From contig CM049313.1 in NCBI GenBank assembly GCA_026874595.1, positions 57,059,159 to 57,123,158 of the forward strand: DNA of 64,000 nt, written 5' to 3'. Positions 12,851 to 25,200 of this stretch are shown one piece after another. The notes below the pieces were generated by a model that worked only from the letters and a program-made list of their open reading frames with translations, did not search any database and had not been told where the DNA came from. Each line of letters opens with the position of its first letter. Positions within the stretch are counted from its first letter, which is position 1. This DNA comes from Sipunculus nudus (lineage: Eukaryota > Annelida > Sipuncula > Golfingiida > Sipunculidae). Position numbers and translations under genes: made by a program.

Positions 12851-13284
12851 AATAAACAGTCAAGGCTTTTGGACTCAAGATGAAAAGACAGTTCAGAATC
12901 TGATAGTCTCAGTAATTTGGCAGTCTCTAAATTCAGGGGGAAATACATAAAAGAAGATAAAAAAATACAGGTGGCACCACCAGTCATCAGGAACTGAAGA
13001 AACCAGTCTTAATCAATAAACGTACCAGATTTCGGAACACTAAATGGAACCACAGCTGAGAAACTCTCATGATTGCTGTCATTTGACGGTCTCAAAAATT
13101 AAAAAAAAAAAATCATAAAAAAAAATAGAAAAAAAATCAGGGGGCGCCACCACTTTTCGGTAAACTAGTCATGGTCAACATTCAAGGCAAGATTCATGGC
13201 AATCCGTGCATTAATTATCTGGAAGTTTGGTATCAAATTTTTATTTTTTCTGTGGGATACTTGCTAGCCGCATAGCTTAGAGGA
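12851..13284. other. No gene seen
   Basis: Unassigned sequence with an A-rich patch at about 13095-13140. It ends at the TA target site of the next element. Confidence 0.5.
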
Positions 13285-13286
13285 TA

Positions 13287-14263
13287 CAGTGAACTCCCGC
13301 ATGACGACCACCCCGTTAACACGACCACCCCGCTAACATGTCCACTTTTCTTGGTCCCAGAATTGTCCAATATAGATCATCATATAAAAAACTTCGGTAA
13401 CATGACCGCCCCGCTATCACGACCAACGAGCAGCTTTTTGGTCCCGACCTTCAGATGAGCCCCCGTATCAGGACCACTAGCCCGTGGCGACCGCGACCTG
13501 TGAAGCAGATGACACGCTCATCGCCCAGCTTGGACTTAGATAATAGCCCGTAATGAAACAGCCGTATGACGACCACTAGCCAGTGGCGACCGCGGCCCGT
13601 TGAGCAGATGACACGCTCTTCGCCCAGCTTGGACGTAGATAATAGCACTTAGTTAATTAGCCAGGCACGCTGGAAAGTTTTCTTTCATCTACCCGGCACT
13701 GGTTTGGCTTGTTTATGATGCCGCCCAACATGTTAGCTAACTTATACTTATCCGTTACATTGTTTGTTGAGTACGGCTGTTAGATTAGCATTTAACATCC
13801 TGATCTAAAAGGAGTTTGGCAAACATAACTGACACGACATTTATGCATTCAGGTCAGCAAAGTAAAACTGACAAATCACATTTCAATGATCAAGCAGGAA
13901 CCATATAAATAACACTTTATTATGTTCTCACTACCGGTTTGACATCAGACCATCTTCCTGTTAAGACCAATGCTGCAAGAATGACTACAATGCCAACTCG
14001 TAAAAACCTAAAGAGCTCAGCCCCAAGGAGAAGATAGAACTCATCAAGACCGCCAAGACTCGGTACAAGTAAAAAAATAGCCACTCAGTATGGGATTTTA
14101 AATCAAAACGGGACAACAACTTAACATTTACTTGAAATACCCTTATTATCGCCTGCGTTATAATAGGCAGACTAATGTACAAGCATCCCGCTAACATGAT
14201 CACCCCGCTAACACGACCACTTTGCCTGGTCCCTCAGGTGGTCGCGTTAGTGGGGTTTTACTG
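13287..14263. mobile_element. Non-autonomous TA-flanked DNA transposon, probably pogo/Tc1-mariner group
   Basis: The left end reads CAGTGAACTCCCGCATGACG and continues ACCACC. The right end, reverse-complemented, reads CAGTAAAACCCCACTAACGC and continues GACCACC. These imperfect terminal inverted repeats of about 26 bases begin with CAGT and are bounded by TA (13285-13286 and 14264-14265), as expected for the pogo/Tigger branch. CGACCACC motifs recur inside both ends. The interior has a two-copy 99-base tandem duplication (from 13472 and 13571). No transposase is present, so the 977-base element would depend on an outside enzyme. The class is inferred from ends and target site only. Confidence 0.75.
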
Positions 14264-14265
14264 TA

Positions 14266-17200
14266 TATGTTGCAGTCACCTAATTTTAGTTTTTTATTTA
14301 TATTGACCTCCTTAGATAATCACTTAACAGTTTCTAGAGTCAGCGGTAACGATTTGTGCCCTGCTAACAGGGGGAGGCGGACAGAGCTTCATGTCTATAC
14401 ATCAGTCGGCTGAGCTAGAAACTTCCAGTGGCCGATATATCAATTAAAATATTTACAGCTAAACTCTTTTTGCTTCAGTGAACAGATCGGCGTAAATATT
14501 TTATGACTGAATGTTGTACAAAGCTTGCATATCGGTTCTTTTTTTAGCAATTACCAACAATGAATGGCTCTGAACTGTTTATCATTGTCTCAAAGAAATT
14601 AGCATAGTTTGTATAAGAACAGAAAAATGTGTTTAAATGAATATGAGGCTTGACGCCTGAAACCAGCTTGTATTAGTTTTGAGCATTGTCCATTTTAGCT
14701 CCGCCAAACAAAACCAACAGTTCCCTAACCCTCCCGCATACCAACAATATGTCTCTTCATTTTTTTTTTAAATAGCAATACAGATAAAAAGGCTACGGGT
14801 CATTTGGCTTTAGTCTCCTTTTTGTGTCACGTTCGTCTTTTGATCGAAGAGCCGCTTGCCGCCAAGTATCGTCCATTCTATGTTGTCAATGCTTTGCACG
14901 GAAATGTTCCTGTTGGTCGTTATGACAACGAACATGATCTTGCGACGCTGTTGAATGCTGCTGAATCGACTACAACTAGGGGGTTTGTACGGATCAATTC
15001 TTTTCAGTTCGCCAGGACACTTTGCTAAAAGTATCAAGAATCCTGTCTATTATTTGTGTCATCGTATCTTTAACTTATCACGTGTGCTGTTTCCTGTTAA
15101 CAAATATCTAAACAGGAAATTTACATATGTGATGAAATTAAATCTGCCAATACAAACATTTAGTCAACAATTGATAACTGGATACTTAATTATTAATATT
15201 CACAATTAAATTACTCCGTATATTCTCATTACTCTGTCGTGATATTTGTAAACTAGACTAATAAGGGTTAGACTGTATGAAACTATGAATAGTATTTTGA
15301 TATCATGTTCACTAAGCTGAACGAAATCTATGTCCCTCAATAAATAAATCTCTTAAACGTGCCAAATAAATCAAACATGGTTCAGTTTTGGAAGTAAGAG
15401 CTGACATTAAATGGAAATATACCGAGAGCCATGTTTGTAGGGAAGCTGAGATCATTAATGTATGTACACTGGATTTCATTTTGTCCTGATGGTGTCAACT
15501 GATATTGTGCTTCATATGCTATATGTATATTCACGAGACCATGGATAGTTTGGGCAAACACTAATGGTAAAAGCATTGCTTTGATTCAAAATTGCCTACT
15601 GACAACTGTCACCCTAACTGTCGCAAAGTTAAAAGGACCTAATGTCATGTTTCGATTTCAGGATTACTCCAGTCGATTTATACAAAAACATGGAACATGG
15701 AGTGGTATAAACAAAGTCATGGTCTTAATTTGCATAATAAATATGATTACCTATAAGAATCCATTTAAGCTGTGTATATATCAATAGAAAACTGTTTGGC
15801 ATTTCGGTAGGGGCACATATATGTTGTGACATCCTGCAAGTGCGTTGTTATATTTTATATAACCTACGTACACACATTCATTTAAGTCATTCATTGACGT
15901 CACCACGTCACAATGTCACTCTAGTCTCAGTCACAATACGTACATGGGTGATGTTATATTGGTTGAAAAAAACCCATGTACATTGAATAACGTAACTATT
16001 TGTCTTCTTTAGGTCATTCGTGTCTTTGACCGATAAAATGTGATTCGTCTGGATCTCATGCTAAAATATCCTGAATTAATACGATTAACAAGTGTGTTAC
16101 TATTTAATTTTCGCCAAAAATCATTATCTTTAATTATATTCTATACAAATAAGACTAAGATTAAATGTTAAAACAAACAAATAAGGCAAAAAAAACCAGC
16201 AAAAAATCCCTAAAAATCTTAGATAAAAATTTATTATGAGGAATTAAACTTCAGATAATAACATACATCCATATTTTAATTTGCTTTATCCCAAGGATAT
16301 GTGCAGGATTTAATTATTTTTATCTGTCCCTTGGCATATTCGGAATAAATTTTAGGTCAGTCTCCCTTTCTAATTAATAAATCAATAAAAGGATTTATTC
16401 CTGTGTTATATTTTACAAAAGATATGCAGAGTGTCCAAACGTATACAATGATATAATACTTTTTTGAAAATAAAAAACAATAGATTTCCATATTAATTTA
16501 TAAAGTGGATATATTTCCATCCAGAATAATGATAATTTGGGGGAAGGCTCCGTAATTTTCAGAAATCTTCAGACATTTAAGGCAATATTGAAAATATTTC
16601 GTTATAGATCTTCGGTTGATTAGTTTTTTTTTATATTCGAAGTGTTGCCATGGCTGACTGTTTTAATGGGAGAATAAAGACAAGCATCATACCCTTTATT
16701 CTAACAAATATCGTTATAAATGACCAGTTTTGCAGCCATTGTCTGATAACCGATATATACATCTGTATGAATCACATATACTCAAAATATGAGAATGTCA
16801 GTGAAGAAATGTTTACCACGTTTTATTGCGCTTTCCCTTTTGATATCTAAATGGAAATTTATTTATAAATTAATAAATTTTATAAATTTATAAATTTAAA
16901 TTAAATTAATTTGATTATACAGTTTTTTTTCCAAAATAACCACTTTAATTTTTCTTATATTTCGAACATTTTATTTTTGCTTAAACAGTAACTTTGTATT
17001 AAAAGGCGAGTGTATAAAATAATCCTTGAATTCCTATAAAATATGAGCTATTTCTAGTTGTTCTAAAAGTTTGTCTGGGATGCAGCATAACATAGCGGAA
17101 GGATATTGTAATTATTGTAATTCAAAGATATATTACGAGCTTACGGTCAACACAACAGCACGGAGTGCTCTGTTTCATTGAATGCTTAAAATTCAGACAA

Positions 17201-18998
17201 CACTTTAACAGCAAGAGCGTCCATTTTTTTAGCCTCGTACGCGCATCATCTCCGTCACTTCCTGAGGTTAGGAGACTTTCAGCTGAAAGGTCACATCACT
17301 TATAGGAAAAATGTAAAATCAACACATGTTTAATAGTTGACAATGCCGGTTTCACGGAAGAAATGAACCCCATCTATCCACTTGAGATATTCAATAAGTA
17401 TTAGCAAGATCCTGAACAATAAATTATAATTAATTTATTAAACATTTACCCTAAGTACACCACCTGTGGCACTCATGCTTCTTGTCTGCAAACTACTGCT
17501 AATCTCATATAAAACTGTAAAAGAAATTCTATACATTAATTTGATATGGATACTCTCATTTCTGTAATTAGAAAATGATCAAGTTCATTCAGGTTCTTTT
17601 CCAACTAAAATGGTTGATATACCGTAAATATAACAGTTACAGATAAAACACACAGCTGTCATTAAATGTGGCAGAAATATCTTTACTCTGTTCTAATATA
17701 AACAAAACATTTCAATGAAAGAAGTGCTATATTATATTCAGCCGTGTGTAAATAAATATTTAAGTTGTATCCGTTAGATAATATACTGTGCAGCCTTGTC
17801 GATTGGGTCGTCATAGCGACAGAGAACGATTTGACTAGCGGGCGACACCGCAGCAGCTCCAATGTATTGTGATATCCGGGAAAGGGTATGCAGTCGATAC
17901 ACAAGTTCAAGCAGCTTGGTGCAACAGCCTAACCGGGGGAATCCTTGACTGGGATCCTTGTGAAGTCGCAAAGACACAACCACGGTAAGCCTAAGCCTCC
18001 AATTAAATCTGTCAGTAAATTAAATATAACAATAATTAACAGGTTGATTAATTGTAATCCAATCTATTCTTCATTATAGTATACCTTTATTTCGAAATCA
18101 TGTTTTATTTTGAAAGGAAGCTATTTAAGTTCACTGAATAGAAGCATGGTTGTCGCTAATATATTCATACCACGTGACCGGTGCAACATTGAACATGGTC
18201 ATAAATAAAATATAATTTACAACGAATGTTTGCTCTTCCCTGCACCAACCAACTATTTAAAGATAGAAAATATAGAATATCGCTTTCTCTAAAATAAAAG
18301 GAAAAGCAACTTTAATACCTCATTTTGTAGCAACTGGAATTTTTTTTTTAATTTCAACAGTATAGCGGCCTCTCAGTTTAAGAATTTAATTTCTCTTCAT
18401 TTGAAAGACAAGACAATGAAACGGAAAATGAATACAAAGAAAAGTAGATTCACTGTGAATGATTCGCAGTGAACCGACCTTTTGTGTATTCATGTATAAT
18501 TTCTCTAGAGAATTCACCAGAATGATTTTTCTTAATCGCCAAGATAGTAGTTCAGTTTAGAATTTCGAAATTAACTGTTTAGACTCTTTTTGTCATTTAT
18601 TTTGTGAGCTAGAATGGACATTAAAAACACGAAGGACTAAGAGGCGTGTATTTAAAGTAAGCATTTTCTATTCAGTCAATAGACGCTAATAGAAACATGA
18701 AACATCATGGCAACGTGTATTTGAATTATCAGTATGTGAGGACATCGATCTCCATTGTTTTGTCTGACTTCTGAAACAAAAGGCTACAGGTATTACCTGC
18801 TCATGCAACTGTAAAATTGATAAACATTTATTGAGCTGTTTAATGGCAGTTAAAACTGCAATCTTTATTTTAGATGGAAATCACTATATAAGTGTACGTG
18901 CACCTATTTGATTTTTTTTCTCAGGTAAATATCTTTTGGCACAAGGTGCTACGAAGAAAACAAAGCAGATTGGTTAATGCACGCTATGATATCCTTAC
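14266..18998. other. No gene seen
   Basis: Nearly 5 kb of AT-rich sequence with only short ORFs (all below 85 codons) and no recognised motif. The pair of opposed ORFs at about 14804-15037 has no identifiable domain. An A/T palindromic patch occurs at 16855-16915. Unrecognised decayed repeats may be present. Confidence 0.45.
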
Positions 18999-19191
18999 TT
19001 TTTTTTATTATTGAACATATGATACAAATACAATGACATGATTTTACATCATCATACAATGTTCATACAACATAAACATGTATACATGTATACATTCACA
19101 CTGAGGTTGAAAAAACACAAACTCGATGCACATAAACAACAAATTCTGACAGGGTACATTATAAACATAATTAAACCTGTAGGTGAAGTTT

Positions 19192-19931
19192 TTATGTTTG
19201 TTTTAAGATGGATATTATTTCGGCAATGTTTTTCTTTAAAATATATTTATTTTTAAATTGTTTCCATTTCTGGTCATGTATTACTATTTTGCCTTTTCCT
19301 CTAGCCATGTTTTCTTCTATTTTATATATCTGCAATACATAGTTTGTGTACATACAGAATGAAGGAATTTTTTCTTTACATTTACATGTGTATATGAAAT
19401 GTTTAAAGAGTAGTATTAGAATATCTAGAAGGGTGTCGTTAGTGGTATTCATAATTAGAAAGGTTTCTGTGAAATTGCTCATGTGTCTTTCAAACAAATT
19501 TTTTTTAAATATGATATTAGGCTGTATGTTATTTCACAGTGATGAAATATATGAGAATATGTCTCTGTCTTTTTTTGCATAAAGTGCACAGTTCTGTATC
19601 GCGTTTTTTCAAATATATAGAGGAAAGGGTTCAGAGGTAGGATCTTATATAGTAGATTAAACACAAAGGTTCTTAGCTTCTCAGAAACAGTAATACTGGT
19701 TATATTTTTGAAGGATTTAAGTATGTTTTCATTATTTTGTAAATCTAACTCTCTGGTCCACTTTTCCATTGATTTGACTGGCAAAATATAGAGGTTATTA
19801 AGTAAATCGCTATAAATGAAATGTGAAGTGTTTTTCATTTTTAAGATTTTTTCAATCCTAACTCTTTGGTTGTTCTTTAGATCTTTTTTGCAAGTTACTG
19901 GGATTGCATACAGCAGTCCTGTGTAATGCAT
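19192..19931 (-). pseudogene. LINE ORF2 C-terminal region, broken
   Basis: A 150-codon open stretch (19931-19479) contains YILPVKSMEKWTRELDL, SFKNITSITVSEKLRTFVFN and LLYKILPLNPFLY, as in the C-terminal part of L1/Tx1-like ORF2 proteins. It is joined by frameshift to 19497-19192 (NFTETFLIMNTTNDTLL). This region normally follows the reverse transcriptase. The cysteine pattern usually found here is largely lost. Confidence 0.65.
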
Positions 19932-20476
19932 AAAGTTTGTATCTACTCATTTAATCTTCAGAGGTAAAAAATGTTACATCGTTTCCCACATTTTTAGTAA
20001 TGTCTGAAATTGTTTGGACCCCTGCAATATATAATTTATTATAAAATATTACTGTGTTATTTATTTTTATGTGAGAGTTAAACCACAAAGTTTGTGACTG
20101 AATTTCACTTGTAGAATCCATCTTAGTGTAATTGTAGTTGCACCAGTATTGTTGTACTTCTTTCCAGAATGGATCTCAAGAGAGACTCAAATTTTTTTAT
20201 ATCATTCACTCTTAAGTTACATTTAAATATATAGGTACCTAGATTTTTCAATTGTACATTGATAATCTGTCTCCAACCATTTTCAGTGGAGCCATTAAGA
20301 AAACGTTTAACCCATGAGATTTTTAAAGATCGGATTTAGCTTGAAGATTAATCATATTTAACCCTCCTTTATCTCTCGGTGCTATTAAATGTTTCTCTTA
20401 ACCTTGTCTGGTTGGTTATTCCATATAAATTTGAAAATTTAATCTTTCCACTTCTTTTATAGAAGTTTGTGATGCT

Positions 20477-22230
20477 TTAAGAAGTACAAGGGGTAAATAT
20501 ATGAGTTGTGAAATAATATATGTTTTCACAATGGTTATCCTTCCAGACAAGGACATAATTCTGTGTCTCCAGATATTTATAATAGTTTTTAATTTTTCTA
20601 GGGATTTCTTTATAGTTAGTTTCTATCATTTTTTTCCATTCCCGATAAATTGAGATTCCTAAAATTTTAACTGGATTAGTACACCAACACAGACCCAAGT
20701 CTTATAATTATGCCTGATTATAAAAGTAGTCTGTTATTGGCATTATTGTTGTTTTTTCTATGTTAACTTTAAGACCTGATATTTGTTGAAATCTTTTAAA
20801 TACATCCAAAACTACTTTGATTGACATTGGTTCTCCTGTAAGAGTTAAAACAGTGTCATCTGCATACTGAATAATTTTATGTTCCTTCTGATCGACTATT
20901 ACTCCTTTTATTTAACAGTTATTCCTGATTTTATTTGCTAGTATTTCTGCTGCCATGATGAATAAATATGGTGAGAGGGGGCATCCCTATCTAACACCTC
21001 TTGTTACTGAGAGGAAATCAGTGGCCCATCCTCAGTTCAGAACACAGCTAAAAATATTATGATATAATATCTTAATCCAATTTTGAAGGATTGGTCCAAA
21101 ATTAGATGCTTGAAGAACACCTTGAATATAAGGCCATTCTAACTGATCAAATGCTTTTTCAAAATCAACTGATAACAGATAAGCTCCAATCTTTTTATTT
21201 TTTAAATGTGAGATAATGCTTATAATTTTATTATGTTTTCTCCAATATATCTATTTTTCATGAAACCAGTTTAATCTGAATGTATTATTGAAGGTAAGAC
21301 TAATTTCAGTTTATTGGCTAAAGTTTTTGCTAATATTTTATAATCGGTATTAATAAGAGAAAGGGGACGCCAGTTTTTCAAAAGTAGTTTGTCCCTTACT
21401 TCTTTGAGGAATAAGACATATTATCCCTTGACGCATAGTGAATGGAAGGCAGCCTTTATTATAGGAGTAACTTATAGCATTTATAAAATATTCTTTTAAA
21501 TCTGACCAAAACATTTTATTAAATTCTACCATCTGGACCTGGAGTCTTATTAAGAGTCATTGAATCAATAGTGTTTTTATATTCTTCAGTTTTAAATTAT
21601 TCTTCACACGAAGTCCTTTCCACTTCATTAAGCATTTTATTATTTTCCAGTGAAAAAAATCCCTATTAATATTATTAGACTTGGCTTGAGCTGTATATAA
21701 ATTTGTATAAAATTGTAAATCCTCATTTAATATGTCTTTGGATTCTATTATTATTCTACATTGTTTATCTTTGAGATTTATTTTAGATTTTTTCTTTTTT
21801 CCAGGTTAAGAAAATATTTAGTAGGTTTGCCCCCCCCCCCTCTGTAAACCAGGTGGTTCTACATCTTATAATTGCTCCTCTTGTTTTCTCTTCAACAAAC
21901 TCTTTATGGTTATTAACTGCGACTTCCCAATTTTCTTTGTCTTTAGTATCACCTGTTGTGTTATATATAGTCTGCAGGTGATGAGTAAATCTTTCTGAAT
22001 GTTTAATTTGTTGTGTTTGTACTTTTTTTCTTGTAAGTTGCATGTGCTGTTGTTTCTCCTCTAATCTGAAATTTTAAAGTATCCCACATTAATGATGGAT
22101 TTGTTCCTTTATTATTGTTAATAGTATCTTTTATACACTCTTTTATTTTGGAGATATAGCACTGATCCTTTAATAACGACCAATTTAATTTCCAGAAACC
22201 TGGTCCATTCTTATGTTCTATTATTGCCAT
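20477..22230 (-). pseudogene. LINE ORF2 linker and reverse transcriptase domain, broken
   Basis: Linker pieces at 22230-21783 include ENWEVAVNNHKEFVEEKTRG and TTWFTEGGGANLLNIFL. The RT starts near 21532 with a WSDLKEYFINAISYSYNKG segment followed by RQGIICLIPQ. Near 21005 the minus strand reads R-stop-GCPLSPYLFIMAAEIL, where TAG has replaced the usual Gln codon. The catalytic QYADDT box is intact at about 20866-20851. At 20698-20477 come GLCWCTNPVKILGISIY and NYKEIPRKIKN, the thumb-side segment. Domain order matches active LINEs, but several frameshifts and stops intervene. Confidence 0.8.
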
Positions 22231-22295
22231 GTTTATTGTAATTAAAGAATGGTCACTTTTATACTCAGCTTCAATGTCAGATTGGTTTATACCAA

Positions 22296-22952
22296 TTACA
22301 TATTACTTATTAGGCTATCATTAATTAGAAAGAAGTCAAGTCTGCAAAATACTGGATTAGGAAGATATCTATTCCAGGTATATTCTAAATGGTTGCGATG
22401 TTGTAATCTCAGGATATCCGATAACTGTTCTAATTCCCTCCAATGTTTTATCGCTTGTCTAGACCTAATGTGACTTCTAGAGTGCCCACCCTTTTTATCT
22501 AAGTTTGGATTAAGAGTTGAATTAAAATCCCAACCCATTATTAAATTGCCTGTGCAGATGTTGCTTATATCATTAATAAGTTCCTCAAAGAAACATGGTT
22601 CATCCTTATTTGGTGCATATATGTTAACAAAGGAGATATCATGTTGACCTATTATTGTATTAATAATTAAATATCTTCAATGATAATCCCTTCTTACACC
22701 TTTCATCTCTAATCCAGTTTTGTTTTTAATTAATGTTCATACCCCTCTTGCTTGGTTAGTGCCGTGGCTAAAATATATCTGATGTCCCCATTCTGATTTC
22801 CATTTATTTTCACAGTTTGAAGTACTATGAGTCACTTGTAAAAATATAATGTGACATTCTTTCTTGCTTAACCAATGAAAAATTTCTCTCCTTTTAGAAT
22901 AACTGGCCAGTCCTCTGGCATTCAATGATATTATCTGACAAGTATTAGACAT
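22296..22952 (-). pseudogene. LINE ORF2 endonuclease domain, broken
   Basis: The first 71 codons (22952-22740) read MSNTCQIISLNARGL, then KRREIFHWLSKKECHIIFLQ and SHGTNQARGV: the metal-binding Asn and the LQ-T segment of LINE endonucleases, with LQVTH where LQETH is usual, so the catalytic Glu is lost. A second piece (22538-22296) has MGWDFNSTLNP and NPVFCRLDFFLIND, the C-terminal half of the fold. Stops and frameshifts separate the two pieces. The product would have nicked target DNA. It is not functional as it stands. Confidence 0.8.
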
Positions 22953-22955
22953 ATA

Positions 22956-24694
22956 TGTACTATGTTAATTATTTTTTTACAAATGATTTAAAAATAAATA
23001 TTAATTCAATTTTGGTCATTAATGTACCCACATTACATAAAACAACTAAGACTAACATACAGAAATCAGCAAAAGTTATTAAGTAAGGTTGATGATAACA
23101 GATACGTGACGTGATAATATGATTCCAAGTGATGATATGTAGTAAGTTCTGCTGCATCTTGCAACAGAAAGAATACCTATCAAACGCTGACTACTTATCA
23201 GCAGTGCTCTTTATTATGTTTATAATAATTTAAAAAAAAAAACTTAACTTTTAACAATAAACAAGGTAATCTAACAAATTTTAAGTTATAAAAATATATT
23301 CTATCCTATCTGGCAGGTTATATGAACAAACCTTTAAGATACAGCAGTCCTGCCAAGATGCATAATATGTCATGTCTTGTGACCTCTAACCTAATTAAAA
23401 TACATGCATTTTGCTGAGACTTTTAGATCAAGTAAAAATCTGTATTGGTAAATATTTATACTGATTTTAATAGAACTAATCTATTAGATTTTGGCATCAG
23501 CATGGTGCCATCAAAATCTGTTGAATTCTGACCTCATTATATAAATGTGGATTTAAGGGGAGATGTTATATTAGTTCAATTAAAGTTGAATTTCATTAAC
23601 GTCTACAATATTTCTGGTAATTTATTGTGGAGCTCAACATTGGTAGGTTTCTATTGAAGCAGGGGTTTAACATTGACGCGGGCGGTGCTTGAGAACCATA
23701 CCATTTTTTTTTGCCTTACAGGTCTTGGTATCAACCAAAAAATTAATTTAAAAATTATTTTTAGCTTTAATGAAGTGTATACATATTTAGAATCCTCAGA
23801 ATATTTTCTATTAGCCGTGCTTTTTATAAATAACTATTTTGTTGTTGGTCTAAAGAATTTAAATAAAATGAAGAATGAAGTGTCCTGAAAGAATCAACCT
23901 TATTCACTGTGGCGGCCATTTTGGCAGCTATATTATGGGTTTAAATTTGCCTTTTACATGAAACGTAAAACGTCAGTCATGGCTCTCGTGATGCCTGCAT
24001 GAAACTGACAGTTAAAATACCATTATTATAAGCAACTTACTTATATTTATGACGACTTTTTTTAATTAACATGGTGCTTACACGTTTGTATTCTATAAAT
24101 AACCAGATTGTGATATTGGACTCTTAAATACCCAAAAATTGTTTTCGTTTCATTCGGCCTTGGGGGGGGGGGGGGGGGAGGACCCATATATAAACTTTCT
24201 CCATTGACGTTTTCCAGAATACAAAGTATTAATTAGCCACAAGTTTATAGATTATGTTCGAGGGGAACATTTCGTACCCTTTTAACACATAAAAACAGAC
24301 ATAATTTGCATATACTATATGGCAACCGAGGGGCTTAGCATAACGAATAATTTGTTTTTCTTAGTTAAAAAATTGGAACAGTTTAACCTGTTGACATTCT
24401 TTTTTTGGGATAATCCTTGAACATAAAGCAGCCAAAACTGTCTAAATTTAATGTCATAAACCCATTTGATAATTCAATCTATTTCCAGCATACGGAATTG
24501 AAAACTACTGATACCTTCTTTGTTGTTTAAGATCAAAAGGCTTTAGGGGGTTATGGTCAGTTCAATCTCGACTACCTCTCAAACTTAAATCGGGGGGGGG
24601 GGGGCTATTGGTGCCACCCACTAAATTTAGATACTGTAAACTTAATAAGTTTTTTTTTATGCCACCCACTTAATTTAGATAATTTTACACATGT
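22956..24694. other. No gene seen; two long G tracts
   Basis: No ORF with recognisable content. If the LINE was inserted full length, its 5' untranslated region or ORF1 would lie in the first part, but nothing is identifiable. G tracts occur at about 24162-24178 and 24592-24604. The phrase ATGCCACCCACTTAATTTAG (24659) nearly repeats GTGCCACCCACTAAATTTAG (24611). Confidence 0.45.
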
Positions 24695-25200
24695 TCTTTA
24701 AAGGACATAATCAGGGCAATATAATGCCTATTCTTTCACACTATCAGTTCAGTTTTGCTTTATACAAAAGTTTCTTAACAAAACCATCACCTCACATACG
24801 GCTGTTTAACACGTTGTTATGGCTTTGCGTGTTGGTAAACACAGTCCACGTGCGTCTGTTTATCATAACAAGGCCGCGTGACCGGAGGTCAGATTGTGAG
24901 CCGCACCATGCAGTGTTTCAGCCAGCGGGAACAGGATTTACATTTTTTTTGGCTAAGTCAGTCAGGGCATCTCCTGATGACACGTGTTGTGCTTACACAA
25001 TGCAAACAGCCCCACGCGCTGAGTTTATGATGACACCTGTGATCGCGCCGGTCCACTGTTTTTAACACTCGTTTACAGGAGTAAGAAAACGTTTTCAAGG
25101 CATTATTTTGTAGGTATTGATTTATTTCAAAGGGAACAAGCTATTTTTACGTGTTAATTCAACATGCTTTAAGGTGATTGGACCCCTTTAAGATTTACAA
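24695..25200 (+). repeat. Interspersed repeat, copy 1 (partner 40350-40960)
   Basis: Shares with 40350-40960, in the same order, AAAGGACATAATCAGG, GTTGTTATGGCTTTGCGTG, GTAAACACAGTCCACGTG, GCCAGCGGGAACAGG, TGATCGCGCCGGTCCAC, CAGGAGTAAGAAAACG and CATGCTTTAAGGTGATTGG. Similarity is partial, so this is an old repeat. The 124-codon ORF crossing it has no recognised domain and is not preserved in the partner. Confidence 0.65.

Larger units (their letters stand above)
18999..22955 (-). mobile_element. Decayed non-LTR retrotransposon (LINE, Tx1/L1-like)
   Basis: Reading the minus strand from 22955 down, an apurinic-endonuclease-like domain is followed by a linker, a reverse transcriptase and a C-terminal region, in standard LINE ORF2 order. 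The 3' end on the minus strand finishes in a short A run (18999-19006), consistent with target-primed reverse transcription. Reading-frame breaks and stops are frequent, so the copy is inactive. No ORF1 was recognised upstream (above 22955) and no target-site duplication was found. The Tx1/L1-like assignment comes from the endonuclease start, the QYADDT motif and the poly-A end. It is an inference. Confidence 0.85.

Noticed and set aside
14804-15037. Opposed ORFs of 74-75 codons
   Set aside because: Both strands are open over the same bases, no domain is recognisable and no splice sites are convincing.
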